From RPQJ01 sp963706535 (GTDB lineage Bacteria > Pseudomonadota > Gammaproteobacteria > Steroidobacterales > Steroidobacteraceae), in contig CAVPMU010000024.1 of assembly GCA_963706535.1 (NCBI GenBank), forward strand, positions 62,001-126,000: a stretch of DNA of 64,000 bases, given 5' to 3'. Shown here piece by piece: positions 27,447-36,658 of this stretch; positions within the stretch are counted from its first letter, which is position 1; the number at the start of each line of letters is the position of its first letter. The notes beneath the pieces were generated by a model, which worked only from the letters and a program-made list of their open reading frames with translations, searched no databases and was not told the origin of the DNA. Both the position numbers and the translations under genes were made by a program.

Positions 27447-27654
27447 GCGTCATGGCGCGCGCCTCCTTCATCGCCGCACGGGTCTCCGAGTTGGGAACCT
27501 TGAGTTCGAATGGCAACTGCTGTTCGGCGGCCACCCGGGTCAGGAAGACACGGACCGCATCCGACACGGACAGGCCCATCGACGCCAGTGCCTTGGTGGC
27601 ACTCGCCTTGGTCTTCTCGTCCACGCGCACGTGAACCATCGCCCTGGTCGCCAT
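27385..27654 (-). CDS. dinJ: RelB/DinJ-family antitoxin
   Basis: An 89-residue antitoxin with a ribbon-helix-helix N-terminus (MVHVRVDEKTKASATKAL, GLSVSDAVRVFLTRV) and the typical PFELKVPNSETRAAMKEA linker before a charged C-terminal helix that wraps the toxin. ATG 27654 has GGGAG seven bases upstream. It precedes and overlaps yafQ. A perfect palindrome at 27674-27692 is the probable autoregulatory site, and this promoter is the only obvious one heading into the minus-strand defence array. Confidence 0.9.
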   Translation of the reverse strand: MATRAMVHVRVDEKTKASATKALASMGLSVSDAVRVFLTRVAAEQQLPFELKVPNSETRAAMKEARAMTRARFTKAGEQIRELEKGAER

Positions 27655-27673
27655 GATTGTCTCCCGGATAAGG

Positions 27674-27692
27674 TGAGATACAATGTATCTCA
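27674..27692. promoter_or_regulatory. Palindromic operator of dinJ-yafQ
   Basis: TGAGATACA and TGTATCTCA form a perfect 9-bp inverted repeat around a single central A, 19 bp upstream of the dinJ start. The length and spacing fit a DinJ-YafQ autoregulatory operator. It is also the right-hand limit of the lower-GC island. Confidence 0.75.
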
Positions 27693-27723
27693 GAGCATGG
27701 CCCAGCGCAATTCAGGGCTCCGA

Positions 27724-29220
27724 CTATGGCGCCGAGTGCGGCGCCCGCCGCTCGCGCCACGGCAATTCGCGCTCGAGCTGGGCCGCAAGCCGGAACAAAC
27801 CCGCTTCGTCACCGATGCGCGCCGTGAACAGCATGCCCATCGGCAGGCCGTCCTCGGTCCAGTGCAGCGGTAATGACATCGAGGGCTGGCCCGTGACGTT
27901 GGCGACCATCGTGTAGGGCGCCGCCTCGAACACCGGTGCGAAGGCTTCGATCACCTTCGGCCGCTGGCTGAGCAGTGCGCCCGCGGGCAGGGCCGTGAGC
28001 AGCTTCAACCCCTGCCGCTGGAAGGCCGAGAGCTGGTAGGCGCCGATCGGCAGCGGCGGCACGCCGACCGTGGGCGTGAGCAGCACGTCGAAGTCCGAGG
28101 ACCACGCGAGCCACTGGCGCGAGAACGACTGCATGGTCCAGAGCGACGCAGCGACGTCGGCGGCGGACTGCGCCTCGCCCATCTTCGCCAGCACCCAGGT
28201 CGCGAGTTCGACGTCGTCGCGCGATGCCTCGCGACCGACCACGGTCTTCGCCAGTCGCAGCGTCGCCGCGACGTCGGCCGCGATCAGCGACGCGTAGCTC
28301 TCGATGAACGTCTCGGGCGGCAACGGCAGCTTCACCTCGACCAGTTCGTGGCCGAGCCGGGCGAGCGCCGCGGTCGTCGCTTCGAGCGCCTTGCGATTCT
28401 CCGGGTGCAGTGACGGAGCCAGCCCAGGATCGAAACTGAACGCGATCCGCATCCAGCCCGGCGCGGCGGCCGTTTCCTGCAGGAACGGGCGCGCGGGCGG
28501 TGGCAGCTTCATCAACTGCTGCGCATAGTCGCCCGCCGTCGCGTCGAGCAATGCCGCGCAGTCGCGCACCGTGCGGGTGACGACGTGCTCGCCGATGAAG
28601 CCCCACCACACGTCGGGCGCCTGCGGTCCGGTGGGATTGCGGCCGCGACTCGGCTTGAGCCCCACGAGTCCGCAGTTCGAGGCCGGCGTGCGGATCGAGC
28701 CACCGCCGTCGTTCGCGTTCGCGGCCGGCACGATGCGGGCCGCGACGGCCGCCGCGGAGCCGCCGCTCGAACCGCTCGAGGTGCGCTCGAGGTTCCACGG
28801 GTTGCGCGTCGGGCCGAAGAGCTCCGGCTCGGTGACGTTCGACACGCCGAGTTCCGGCGTATTGGTCTTGCCGAAGATCACGAGCCCCGCGGCCCTGTAG
28901 CGCCGCGTGAGTTCCTCGTCCTGCCCGGGCACGAAGTCCGCGAACAGCCGCGAGCCCATGCGCATCGGCTCGCCCGCACAGGCCGTCATCAGGTCCTTGA
29001 CCAGGAACGGCACGCCGCGGAACGGCCCCTCCGGCAGGCCTGCCGCGATCGCCTCGCGTGCGCGACCCTCCATGAGGTGGATCACCGCGTTGATCTGCGG
29101 ATTGACCGCCGCCGTGCGTGCGAGCGCCTCGTCGAGGAGTTCGCCGGGGGTCACCTCGCCGCTGCGGACGAGATCCGCGAGCCCGAGCGCGTCATGGTTG
29201 CCGTATTCCTGGAATGCCAC
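27724..29220 (-). CDS. Amidase (amidase signature family)
   Basis: A 498-residue amidase-signature hydrolase with the Ser-cisSer-Lys catalytic triad: Lys in GVPFLVKDL, and the glycine/serine signature SSGSSGGSAAAVAA followed by ANANDGGGSIRTPA. The C-terminal half has the usual LLTPTVGVPPLPIG and NVTGQPSMSLPL blocks. GTG 29220 is chosen because GGAG lies eight bases upstream and it starts at the conserved domain edge; an open extension upstream has no homology. The family hydrolyses a wide range of amides, so the substrate is open. It diverges from the PQQ dehydrogenase gene and is the first non-island gene on the right. Confidence 0.9.
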   Translation of the reverse strand: MAFQEYGNHDALGLADLVRSGEVTPGELLDEALARTAAVNPQINAVIHLMEGRAREAIAAGLPEGPFRGVPFLVKDLMTACAGEPMRMGSRLFADFVPGQDEELTRRYRAAGLVIFGKTNTPELGVSNVTEPELFGPTRNPWNLERTSSGSSGGSAAAVAARIVPAANANDGGGSIRTPASNCGLVGLKPSRGRNPTGPQAPDVWWGFIGEHVVTRTVRDCAALLDATAGDYAQQLMKLPPPARPFLQETAAAPGWMRIAFSFDPGLAPSLHPENRKALEATTAALARLGHELVEVKLPLPPETFIESYASLIAADVAATLRLAKTVVGREASRDDVELATWVLAKMGEAQSAADVAASLWTMQSFSRQWLAWSSDFDVLLTPTVGVPPLPIGAYQLSAFQRQGLKLLTALPAGALLSQRPKVIEAFAPVFEAAPYTMVANVTGQPSMSLPLHWTEDGLPMGMLFTARIGDEAGLFRLAAQLERELPWRERRAPHSAP

Positions 29221-29333
29221 TGCGAATCTCCGCGAATCGAGGCCGCCGATGATGTGCCACAGCCTCGGCACTTGCCAGCGCGCCGCGGCCCGCCGACACT
29301 CGGCGTCCTCCACGAACAGCCGTCCGAGCCGCC

Positions 29334-31469
29334 ATGCATTCCAGGTTCCGTGCCGCCGCCTGCTTACTCACCCTCTGCGTCGCCGCCTCCGCCTCGACCA
29401 TCGCCGCGAACCGCGGCCCGGCCGCCGTGGACGGTGCCCGCATCGTCGCGGCCGACCGCGAACCCCGGAACTGGCTGGCGCACGGCCGCACCTACGACGA
29501 GCAGCGCTACAGCCCGCTGGCGAAGATCGATGACGGCAACGTCGACCGGCTCGGCCTCGCGTGGTCGTACGCGACGGGCACGACCCGCGGCCTGCAGGCG
29601 AGCCCGATCGTCGTGGACGGCGTCATGTACACGACCGGGGTGTGGAGCGTCGTCTGGGCGCTCGACGCGAAGACCGGGCGTGAACTGTGGAAGTTCGACC
29701 CCGAGGTCCCGCGTGCCTGGGGCCGCTATGCCTGCTGCGATGCCGTCAATCGCGGCGTCGCGGTGTGGAAAGGCGCGGTCTACGTCGCCACGCTCGACGG
29801 CCGGCTCGTGAGCCTCGACGCACGCACCGGCCGCAAGCGCTGGGAAGTGAATACCATCGACCGCAGCAAGCCCTACACCATCACCGGCGCGCCGCGCATC
29901 GTGAAAGGCAAGGTGCTGATCGGCAACGGCGGCGGCGAGTACGGCGTGCGCGGCTATTTCTCGGCGTACGACGCGGCGACCGGCAAGCTCGCGTGGCGCT
30001 TCTATACCGTGCCCGGCAATCCGCGGGACGGTTTCGAGCACCCCGAACTCGCGGCGGCCGCGAAGACCTGGAACGGCGAGTGGTGGATCGGCGGCGGCGG
30101 CGGCACGGTCTGGGATTCCATGGCCTACGACGCCGAGCTCGACACCTTGTATGTGGGCACGGGCAACGGCTCGCCCTGGGCGCGGGACATCCGCTCGCCG
30201 GGCGGCGGCGACAACCTCTACCTCTCCTCCATCCTCGCGCTCGATCCGGACACCGGGCGGCTCAAGTGGCACTACCAGGTCACGCCCGCGGACAACTGGG
30301 ACTACACGGCCACGCAGCACATCATCCTCGCGGACCTCGTGCTCGGCGGCGTGAAGCGCAAGGTGCTGATGCAGGCACCGAAGAACGGCTTCTTCTACGT
30401 GCTCGATCGCGTGACGGGCGAACTGCTCTCGGCCGACAAGTACATCCCCGCCACCTGGGCCAGCCACGTGGACCTGAAGACCGGCCGTCCGGTGGAGACA
30501 CCCGAGGCGAACTACAGCCGCGAGACGCGTTTCATCGTCCCCGCTCCCTTCGGCGGCCACAACTGGCACCCGATGGCGTTCAACCCGACGACGGGCCTGG
30601 TGTACATCCCCGCGATGCAGCCGATGGGCATCTATCCGCTGTCCGAGGAGTTCAAGCAGACCGGCAAGTACACGCGTCGCGACATGTTCTGGAACCCCGG
30701 CATCGACTGGAACGTGTACCTCGGCACGGTCGGCGCGCTGATCGAGAAATTCGGCGGCGTGCCGCCGCCGGACCGCGGCTATCTCAAGGCCTGGGACCCG
30801 GTGCAGAAGAAGACCGTGTGGGAAATCGAGCATCCGGCGTTCTGGAACGGCGGGCTGCTCACCACCGCCGGCAACCTGCTCTTCCAGGGCACGGGCGACG
30901 GACGCTTCGTCGCCTATGCCGCGGACTCGGGGAAGATCCTGTGGGCCGTGCCGACGATGATCGGCATCATCGCGCCGCCGGTGACCTACGAGGTGGACGG
31001 CGAGCAGTACGTCGCGGTGATGGCAGGCTACGGCGGCGCGGGCGCGGTGACGGGTGGCGACCCGCGCACCATGGCCTCGGCGAAGTACGTGAACGAGGGC
31101 CAGGTGCTGGCGTTCAAGCTCGGCGGCAAGGCCGCCATGCCACGGGTCGCGGCGAAGAACGCCGGCATTCCGCAGCAGCCGAAGCTGGATGCGACCGACG
31201 CGCGGCTCGCGAACGGCGCGAGCAAGTACATGGCCACCTGCATGGTGTGCCACGGCGCGCTCGGCATCTCGGGCGGCGTGGTCCCGGACCTGCGCATGCT
31301 GACGGCCGAGAAGCACGCGATCTTCAAGGAGGTCGTGTACGACGGCGTGACGCACGGTGCCGGCATGCCGCGCATGGGCGACCTGCTCACCGAGCAGGAC
31401 GTACGCGACATCCAGGCCTACCTCGTCATGCGCGCCAACCAGGACCGCGCCGTCAGAAGCCCAGACTGA
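29334..31469 (+). CDS. PQQ-dependent quinohaemoprotein alcohol dehydrogenase
   Basis: A 711-residue periplasmic type II quinohaemoprotein. A signal peptide (about 1-25) is followed by an eight-bladed propeller with the vicinal disulfide C134-C135 (YACCDAV), tryptophan-docking repeats (LDAKTGRELW, YDAATGKLAW, LDPDTGRLKW) and the catalytic Asp D323 in PADNWDYTATQ. The C-terminal cytochrome domain has haem site C636-MV-C639-H640 and a Met ligand in AGMPRMGDLL. The position two after D323 is Thr, not the extra Asp of lanthanide enzymes, so calcium is the expected metal. It oxidises alcohols and passes electrons to cytochromes, which fits the cytochrome genes downstream. Its end overlaps the TonB receptor gene by 17 bp. 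Confidence 0.93.
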   Translation: MHSRFRAAACLLTLCVAASASTIAANRGPAAVDGARIVAADREPRNWLAHGRTYDEQRYSPLAKIDDGNVDRLGLAWSYATGTTRGLQASPIVVDGVMYTTGVWSVVWALDAKTGRELWKFDPEVPRAWGRYACCDAVNRGVAVWKGAVYVATLDGRLVSLDARTGRKRWEVNTIDRSKPYTITGAPRIVKGKVLIGNGGGEYGVRGYFSAYDAATGKLAWRFYTVPGNPRDGFEHPELAAAAKTWNGEWWIGGGGGTVWDSMAYDAELDTLYVGTGNGSPWARDIRSPGGGDNLYLSSILALDPDTGRLKWHYQVTPADNWDYTATQHIILADLVLGGVKRKVLMQAPKNGFFYVLDRVTGELLSADKYIPATWASHVDLKTGRPVETPEANYSRETRFIVPAPFGGHNWHPMAFNPTTGLVYIPAMQPMGIYPLSEEFKQTGKYTRRDMFWNPGIDWNVYLGTVGALIEKFGGVPPPDRGYLKAWDPVQKKTVWEIEHPAFWNGGLLTTAGNLLFQGTGDGRFVAYAADSGKILWAVPTMIGIIAPPVTYEVDGEQYVAVMAGYGGAGAVTGGDPRTMASAKYVNEGQVLAFKLGGKAAMPRVAAKNAGIPQQPKLDATDARLANGASKYMATCMVCHGALGISGGVVPDLRMLTAEKHAIFKEVVYDGVTHGAGMPRMGDLLTEQDVRDIQAYLVMRANQDRAVRSPD

Positions 31470-33906
31470 CCTCCACGCCCCACTGCCGGGGCTCGGTGAT
31501 CGAGGCGAACGGCGTACCGAACGTGCTCGCCGTGATGTTGTTGATGCCGGTCACGTACTGCTCGTCGAACAGGTTGGTGACGAACGCGGCCACGCCCCAG
31601 CGATCGTCCTCGCTGGTCCAGGCGAGGCGCACGTCGGTGCGATGCTGGTCCTCGCCCACGGGCACCCGCCCGGTCGACCGGCAGTTGCCCTGCGCCTCGG
31701 AGTCCTCGTTGCAGCGTGACTCGCCGAGGTACGCGTAGCGGCCGGACAGGTCGAGATCGCCCGCCGGGCCCAGCTTCCAAACGTAGCTCGCACCGAGCGA
31801 CGCGGAGAAATACGGCTCGCCGGTCGGCTCGCCCGAGAGGTCCACGCCCTCGAAGGTGACCTTGTCCTTGTACGTCGCGTCGATGAATGCGAGGTTGGCG
31901 AACAGGGTCACGTGGTCATAGGGCTGCCAGCGCAGTTCCGCGTCGATGCCCCAGGCCTCCTCGTCGCCGGTGTCCACGAGGTACTGCGGCACGCCGGATT
32001 CGTCCACGCCCGTCACGAGCGCGATGGCCTGCTTGTCCTCGTAGATGTAGTAGAACACCGAGGCGTTCAGGATCAGGCCGACGTGCGAGTAGAGACTCTT
32101 CACGCCCGCCTCGACGTTCCACACGTCCTCGTTCTCGAACCGCGAGCCGACCTCGACGCTGTTGTAGCCGCCGGCCTTGTAGCCCTTGGTGAGTGACCCG
32201 AACACCATCATGTCGGGCGACACCGCGTGGTCGATCACCAGGCGCGGGCTCAGGTCGTCCCACGAGTCCTTGCGGGTGACGCGGCCGGCACCGCCGTTCG
32301 GCGTGTCGATGCGGAAGATGAAATCCGCCAGTCGATAGGTCTCGGGCGGGATCGGGAAGGGCTCCGGGACCGACTGGTCGAAGAACCCGCCCTCCACCAG
32401 CATGGCGACCAGCGCATCGAGCTCCGGCGTCTCGTGCGGCCCGTTGCGCCAGCTGAATTCCTTGGCGTCGTGGGTGTAGCGCAGGCCGACCGTCAGGTTC
32501 GTCTTGTCGGTCATGTGCCAGATCACGTCGCCGAACAGCGCCGTGGCCTCGAAGTCGCCGTCGTTGTACATCACCTCGCGCCACGGCAGCCCGAGCATCG
32601 AGGGCAGGCCGTAGGCCTCGAGCACGGAACTCGTGAACGTGTAGAGCGGGATCGGCGAGCCGTCGGGGAACACGAGGCCCGCGCCCTCGCAGACCCCGAG
32701 GTTGATGCCGAGGGTGTCGATGCTGTCGGTGAGCGCGTGCGTGTCGCTCGCCTGCTCGGCGCTCTCCGAGTACCAGCTCACGCCGGCGACCCAGTCGAGG
32801 CGGTCGGACTGTCCGGAGAACTTGAACTCCTGGTACCAGCTCTCGTTGTCCTCGACGTTGGCGGTGTCGAAATAGGCCGCGGGCAGGTTGGTGCCGTCCT
32901 CGTCCTCGCGATTCAGCGTCTCGAACTGGCGCCAGGCGCTGGTGGAGCGGAAATCCGCCCAGCCGAACGCATGGTCGACGACCAGGGACACGCCGTCGAG
33001 CGAGCGCGACTCCTCGTTGCCGACCACGTCGTTGTACACGCGGGCCTTGCGCGGATCGAGGTAGGTATCGGGATCGGCCGGGAACGCGACGCCCGTGACG
33101 GGCGACACCGGGACGATGCCGATGGCCGGCCGCGCCAGCTGGTCGATTTCGTCGTGGTCCCAGCCGAGCGTGGCCGTGGTGCCCTCGGCGATGTCCCAGC
33201 GCAGCACGGCGCGGCCCGCCCAGTTGTCTTCCGTCAGCAGGTCCTTGCCGGTGGCCGCCTCCTCGATCCAGCCGTCGCTCTCGTTGTAGAGCCCGTTCAG
33301 GCGCAGCGCGACGCTGTCCGCCAGCGGCACGTTCAACATGCCCTCGACGCGCTGCTTGCCGTATTCGCCGGCGCGCAGGCGCAGCAACGCGTCGAAGTCG
33401 TCGGCCGGCTGGCGGGTGACGATGGACACCGCGCCCGCCGCGCTGTTGCGGCCGAACAGCGTGCCCTGCGGACCCTTCAGCACCTCGATGCGCTCGATGT
33501 CGTTGAACGCCAGCAGCGACGCGCCGGAGCGCGCGGCGTAGATGCCGTCCACGTAGACGCCCACCGCCGGGTCGGTGCCGACGCCGAAGTCGCTGGTCTG
33601 GATGCCGCGGATCGCGAACTTCGGCTGCGTCGGGCTGCCGGCCGAGATCCGGAGGCCGGGCACGAAGCCATCGAGGTCGCCCATGTCCTCGGCGGCGATA
33701 TCGTCGATCAGGTCGGCGCTCACCACCTGCAGCGCGATCGGCACGTCCTGCAGCACCTGCTCGCGCCGCTGCGCCGTGACGACGACTTCCTCGAGCACGA
33801 CGCGTGGCCCGTCCTGCGCGAGCACCCGCGGCGGCAGGGCGGCCAGGACGCACGCACCCGCCAGCGCGGCCGCAACGTCCCGCGCGAGCATGTTCTTCTG
33901 GTTCAT
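31453..33906 (-). CDS. TonB-dependent outer-membrane receptor
   Basis: An 817-residue receptor: signal peptide (about 1-30, ending VLAQ), TonB-box-like EEVVVTAQRREQ, plug domain with GLRISAGSPTQPKFAIRG and FGRNSAAGAVSIVTR, then a 22-strand barrel ending in the aromatic VSLGF terminus required for outer-membrane insertion. ATG 33904-33906 has GGGGGAA upstream. It lies 59 bp after the beta-helix/cytochrome gene on the same strand, so it probably belongs to that operon and imports a substrate, cofactor or metal chelate for the oxidation pathway. Barrel sequence alone does not identify the ligand. Confidence 0.93.
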   Translation of the reverse strand: MNQKNMLARDVAAALAGACVLAALPPRVLAQDGPRVVLEEVVVTAQRREQVLQDVPIALQVVSADLIDDIAAEDMGDLDGFVPGLRISAGSPTQPKFAIRGIQTSDFGVGTDPAVGVYVDGIYAARSGASLLAFNDIERIEVLKGPQGTLFGRNSAAGAVSIVTRQPADDFDALLRLRAGEYGKQRVEGMLNVPLADSVALRLNGLYNESDGWIEEAATGKDLLTEDNWAGRAVLRWDIAEGTTATLGWDHDEIDQLARPAIGIVPVSPVTGVAFPADPDTYLDPRKARVYNDVVGNEESRSLDGVSLVVDHAFGWADFRSTSAWRQFETLNREDEDGTNLPAAYFDTANVEDNESWYQEFKFSGQSDRLDWVAGVSWYSESAEQASDTHALTDSIDTLGINLGVCEGAGLVFPDGSPIPLYTFTSSVLEAYGLPSMLGLPWREVMYNDGDFEATALFGDVIWHMTDKTNLTVGLRYTHDAKEFSWRNGPHETPELDALVAMLVEGGFFDQSVPEPFPIPPETYRLADFIFRIDTPNGGAGRVTRKDSWDDLSPRLVIDHAVSPDMMVFGSLTKGYKAGGYNSVEVGSRFENEDVWNVEAGVKSLYSHVGLILNASVFYYIYEDKQAIALVTGVDESGVPQYLVDTGDEEAWGIDAELRWQPYDHVTLFANLAFIDATYKDKVTFEGVDLSGEPTGEPYFSASLGASYVWKLGPAGDLDLSGRYAYLGESRCNEDSEAQGNCRSTGRVPVGEDQHRTDVRLAWTSEDDRWGVAAFVTNLFDEQYVTGINNITASTFGTPFASITEPRQWGVEVSLGF

Positions 33907-33965
33907 GGAGTTCCCCCGTCGATGACGAATTGTGGCAATGGCGCGCAGCGAAGTCGACACGCGCT

Positions 33966-35498
33966 TCAGTTCCTGACCTGCAGCATGTACTCGGCGACCG
34001 CGAGCCGCGTTTCCGCGTCGAGGTAGTCCTGTGGCGGCATTTCCGGATAGTCGTCGCGCTTGCGGACGGGCTTCGCGATGTAGTCGGCGATGCCCTGCGG
34101 GTCGTCCATGTAGAGCGCCTGGATCACCTGCACGGGCGGTCCGATCATGCGGCCGTTGTAGATGTGGCAGCCGCTGCAGATGCCGAGGTAGGCGATCTTG
34201 CCGCGTTCGCCCGGCGCGATCACGCGCGGCGGCACGGGCGGCAGCAGGTAGTGGACCTTGCCGGCCGTATTGGTGAAGGCGCATTCGGCGAAGTCGTCGA
34301 TGCCGGCCGTCACGTACTGGTGGCGGTGGATGATGCAGCTGCCGGGGCTCGGCCCCACCCGCACGATGTCCACGTTGCCGCGCTTGCCCTCCGCGAGCAG
34401 CAGCGCCTTCAACTCCGGCAGCGTGTCGTAGCCGTTGCCCAGCATCACGTTGTCGAGGATGCTCACGCGGTCGGAGTTCGGCTCGGACTCGGGGTCGGCG
34501 GTGATGTTCGCCGCGTGCGCGTGGTCCGTGATGATCAGCCCTGCCGTCCTGTTGTCGGAAACGATGTTGCCCTCGACGACCACGTCGTCCGCGGCCATCA
34601 GCAGGATGCCCGTGCCGGCCGGGATGCCCGCCACCGTGGAGCCCGGCGCGCCGAAGTTCGGGTGGTTGTTCCGCACCACGAAGTTGTTGCGGAAGATCAC
34701 GTCCGAGGTGGTCTTGATCGGCAGCCCCGGCGTCACGAAGGCGAGCAGCCCACCGGTGTTGTCGTGCACGTAGTTGTTCTCGACGATCGCGTGGCGGCCG
34801 TTCTCGATCTCGATGCCGGCCACGCTGTCGAACACCTCGTTGTGCGCGACGTGGATGTTGTCGCTCATGCCGATGTAGATCGCAGCGTCCGCGATCCCCG
34901 ACACGACGTTGTGCACGACGACGCCGTTCTGCCCGAGCTGCGGGAAGATGCCGTAGACGCCGGCGTCCGCGATCACGTTGTTGCGGATCTCGAAGTTGTT
35001 GCCGGCCTGCCCCATGATCCCGTTGCCCTTGTAGTTGCGGATCTCGAGGTTCTCGACCACGAAGCCGTTGCCGGAATAGAGGATGGCGTCGTTCAGCTTC
35101 TTTTCGCCGTCGAACAGGGCGCGCCGGCCCGCCTCGATCACGCCGATGAGGCGGATGCCGTCCTTGTCCACGTAGACGGTCTCGCGGTAGGTGCCTGGCA
35201 GGACGCGGATCGTGGTACCGGGCTCGGCGGCCCGCACGGCGGCCTGGATCGACTCGCCGTCCTTCACCACGAGTACCTTGTCGGTCGGAGGACCGGCCAC
35301 CGACATGATCGTGCCGGTGGCCGTGGCCGCCGCGACGGACGTGGCCGCCTCCCCTTCGGCGCGGAACCCACCCTCGTAGCTCGCGCCGCCGCTGCCGGAC
35401 GTCACGATCACGTCGGTCTTCGTCGAGCGGCCGAAGTACGCGCCGGCGCCGAATGCGGCGACGGCGGCCACCACGACCAGGATCCAGGCCTTCTTCAT
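33966..35498 (-). CDS. Parallel beta-helix protein fused to a c-type cytochrome
   Basis: A 510-residue exported protein. An N-terminal signal or anchor helix (about 5-22) precedes a right-handed beta-helix (about 75-350) built from repeats such as GFVVENLEIRNYKGNGI, NNFEIRNNVI and DNIHVAHNEVF, the NosD/pectate-lyase-like fold. A cytochrome domain follows, with haem motif CSGCH near residue 443 and a candidate Met ligand in DDYPEMPPQDYL. ATG 35498 has GAGGAGGA upstream and overlaps the MauG-like stop as ATGA. The fold often binds polysaccharides or metals; joined to a haem it could be an electron-transferring or substrate-holding periplasmic protein. The exact role is unknown. Confidence 0.85.
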   Translation of the reverse strand: MKKAWILVVVAAVAAFGAGAYFGRSTKTDVIVTSGSGGASYEGGFRAEGEAATSVAAATATGTIMSVAGPPTDKVLVVKDGESIQAAVRAAEPGTTIRVLPGTYRETVYVDKDGIRLIGVIEAGRRALFDGEKKLNDAILYSGNGFVVENLEIRNYKGNGIMGQAGNNFEIRNNVIADAGVYGIFPQLGQNGVVVHNVVSGIADAAIYIGMSDNIHVAHNEVFDSVAGIEIENGRHAIVENNYVHDNTGGLLAFVTPGLPIKTTSDVIFRNNFVVRNNHPNFGAPGSTVAGIPAGTGILLMAADDVVVEGNIVSDNRTAGLIITDHAHAANITADPESEPNSDRVSILDNVMLGNGYDTLPELKALLLAEGKRGNVDIVRVGPSPGSCIIHRHQYVTAGIDDFAECAFTNTAGKVHYLLPPVPPRVIAPGERGKIAYLGICSGCHIYNGRMIGPPVQVIQALYMDDPQGIADYIAKPVRKRDDYPEMPPQDYLDAETRLAVAEYMLQVRN

Positions 35499-36658
35499 CT
35501 GCGTCCTCCTCGCAGCACGGCGCCCGAGGGCACGCGCGCAGGTCTCTCGGGCACGAAACTCTCGTCGGTGAGCGTCTGCAGGAAATCGACCAGCCGGTCG
35601 AGTTCCTCGTCCGTCAGGCGCGGCTCGTTGATGTGCCAGTGCAGGTACAACCGCTCGCCCCTCGGCACGGCGTGGCCGCGCCCCTTGTTGTAGAACCCGA
35701 CGGCCTCGCGCAGCGTGTCGAACGCGCCCGAGTGCATGTAGGGCGCGGTGCGCGCGATGTTGCGCAGGGTCGGCACCTTGAAGCCGCCACGCAGCTTCGG
35801 CTCGTGGAAAGTGGCCTCGGCGCCCACGTCGAACGGCCGCCCGGGCGGCTCCGGCGCGCCGATCACCGCGACCTGCTGGTTGGTGAAGAGCGGCGGCGTG
35901 TGGCACTCCGCGCAGCGCGCGACGAAGGAGCGGAACACGTTGAGCCCCGCGACCTCGCGCTCGTTCAATGCGGCGTGGTGCCCGTGGGCGTAGCGGTCGT
36001 AGCGACTGTTGAGCGAGACGAGGGAGGTCTGGAACGCCGCCAGGGCCACGACCACCTGCTCGAGCGCGATGCCATCCGCCGCACGACCGGGGAAGGCCTC
36101 GCCAAACAGGCGCCGGTAGGTCGCATTGCCATTCAGGCTCGCGAGCAGGCGCCCGGGCGTGTTGCCCATCTCCACCGCGGAGAACAGCGGACCCTGCGCC
36201 TGCACCTCGAGCGAGTCGGCGCGCGCGTCCCAGAAGAAGCGCTCGAGGAACGCGACGTTCCACAGCGTCGGCGCGGCACGACCCGCATCCGCGCCGTGGA
36301 TGCCGATCGACCGCGCGCGTCCGTCCGCGAGCCCGCGCTCGGGCTCGTGACAGCTCGCGCAGGAGAGCGTGCCGTCGCCGGAGAGCACCGGGTCGAAGAA
36401 CAGGTAGCGGCCGAGGTCGATCTGCTGCGGCGTGAAGCCGTCGCGGTGCGGCGGCAGCGCGGTGCGGGTGCCGCCGACGCCGCGGCCCTGCAACGAGTCG
36501 TAGAACTGGTAGCGGTCGCGCAGCTCGCAGGTGCCGGCGGCGGTCTTCTCGAAGCTCGGCGGACAGTGGGCGCTCAGCACGAAGTCCGGTGTCGCCCGTC
36601 CTGCCGGGCTGCCGGCCGCGACGACGAGGGCGAGCAGCACGCGCGCACCCACCGTCAC
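35495..36658 (-). CDS. Dihaem cytochrome c peroxidase/MauG-family protein
   Basis: A 387-residue periplasmic dihaem protein. After a signal segment (about 5-22) come haem sites C100-AS-C103-H104 and C249-AE-C252-H253, with PTLWNVAFLERFFWDAR and PTLRNIARTAPYMHSGAF blocks typical of the CcpA/MauG family. Members reduce peroxide or oxidise protein or small substrates. The GTG at 36658 overlaps the cytochrome c4 stop as GTGA and its own stop overlaps the next ATG, so three genes are translationally coupled. As part of the TetR-controlled operon it probably works with cytochrome c4 and the beta-helix cytochrome. Confidence 0.9.
   Translation of the reverse strand: MTVGARVLLALVVAAGSPAGRATPDFVLSAHCPPSFEKTAAGTCELRDRYQFYDSLQGRGVGGTRTALPPHRDGFTPQQIDLGRYLFFDPVLSGDGTLSCASCHEPERGLADGRARSIGIHGADAGRAAPTLWNVAFLERFFWDARADSLEVQAQGPLFSAVEMGNTPGRLLASLNGNATYRRLFGEAFPGRAADGIALEQVVVALAAFQTSLVSLNSRYDRYAHGHHAALNEREVAGLNVFRSFVARCAECHTPPLFTNQQVAVIGAPEPPGRPFDVGAEATFHEPKLRGGFKVPTLRNIARTAPYMHSGAFDTLREAVGFYNKGRGHAVPRGERLYLHWHINEPRLTDEELDRLVDFLQTLTDESFVPERPARVPSGAVLRGGRR

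Larger units (their letters stand above)
15489..27692. other. Accessory defence island between HMG-CoA reductase and an amidase gene
   Basis: Base composition drops visibly from the surrounding very GC-rich genes across this stretch. All confident genes here except one small ORF lie on the minus strand and belong to defence or addiction families: vapBC, a decayed zinc peptidase, a Mrr/STAND NTPase, an MmeI-type enzyme, a CD-NTase with a membrane partner, an orphan antitoxin fragment and dinJ-yafQ. The flanking genes are ordinary metabolic genes. No integrase, transposase, tRNA or clear flanking repeat was seen, so the mechanism of arrival is not visible. Confidence 0.75.

Noticed and set aside
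15489..27692. BREX or DISARM system, because a large methyltransferase lies beside a large ATPase
   Set aside because: No PglZ, BrxC/BrxL, DrmA/DrmB or phospholipase-D component is present. The methyltransferase is MmeI-type and the ATPase is STAND-type.
15474..27723. Integrative element with att sites
   Set aside because: I found no integrase, excisionase, tRNA fragment or matching direct repeats at the two borders.
29334..31469. Lanthanide-dependent alcohol dehydrogenase
   Set aside because: The residue two after the catalytic Asp is Thr (WDYT), not the second Asp that marks lanthanide enzymes; calcium is the better guess.
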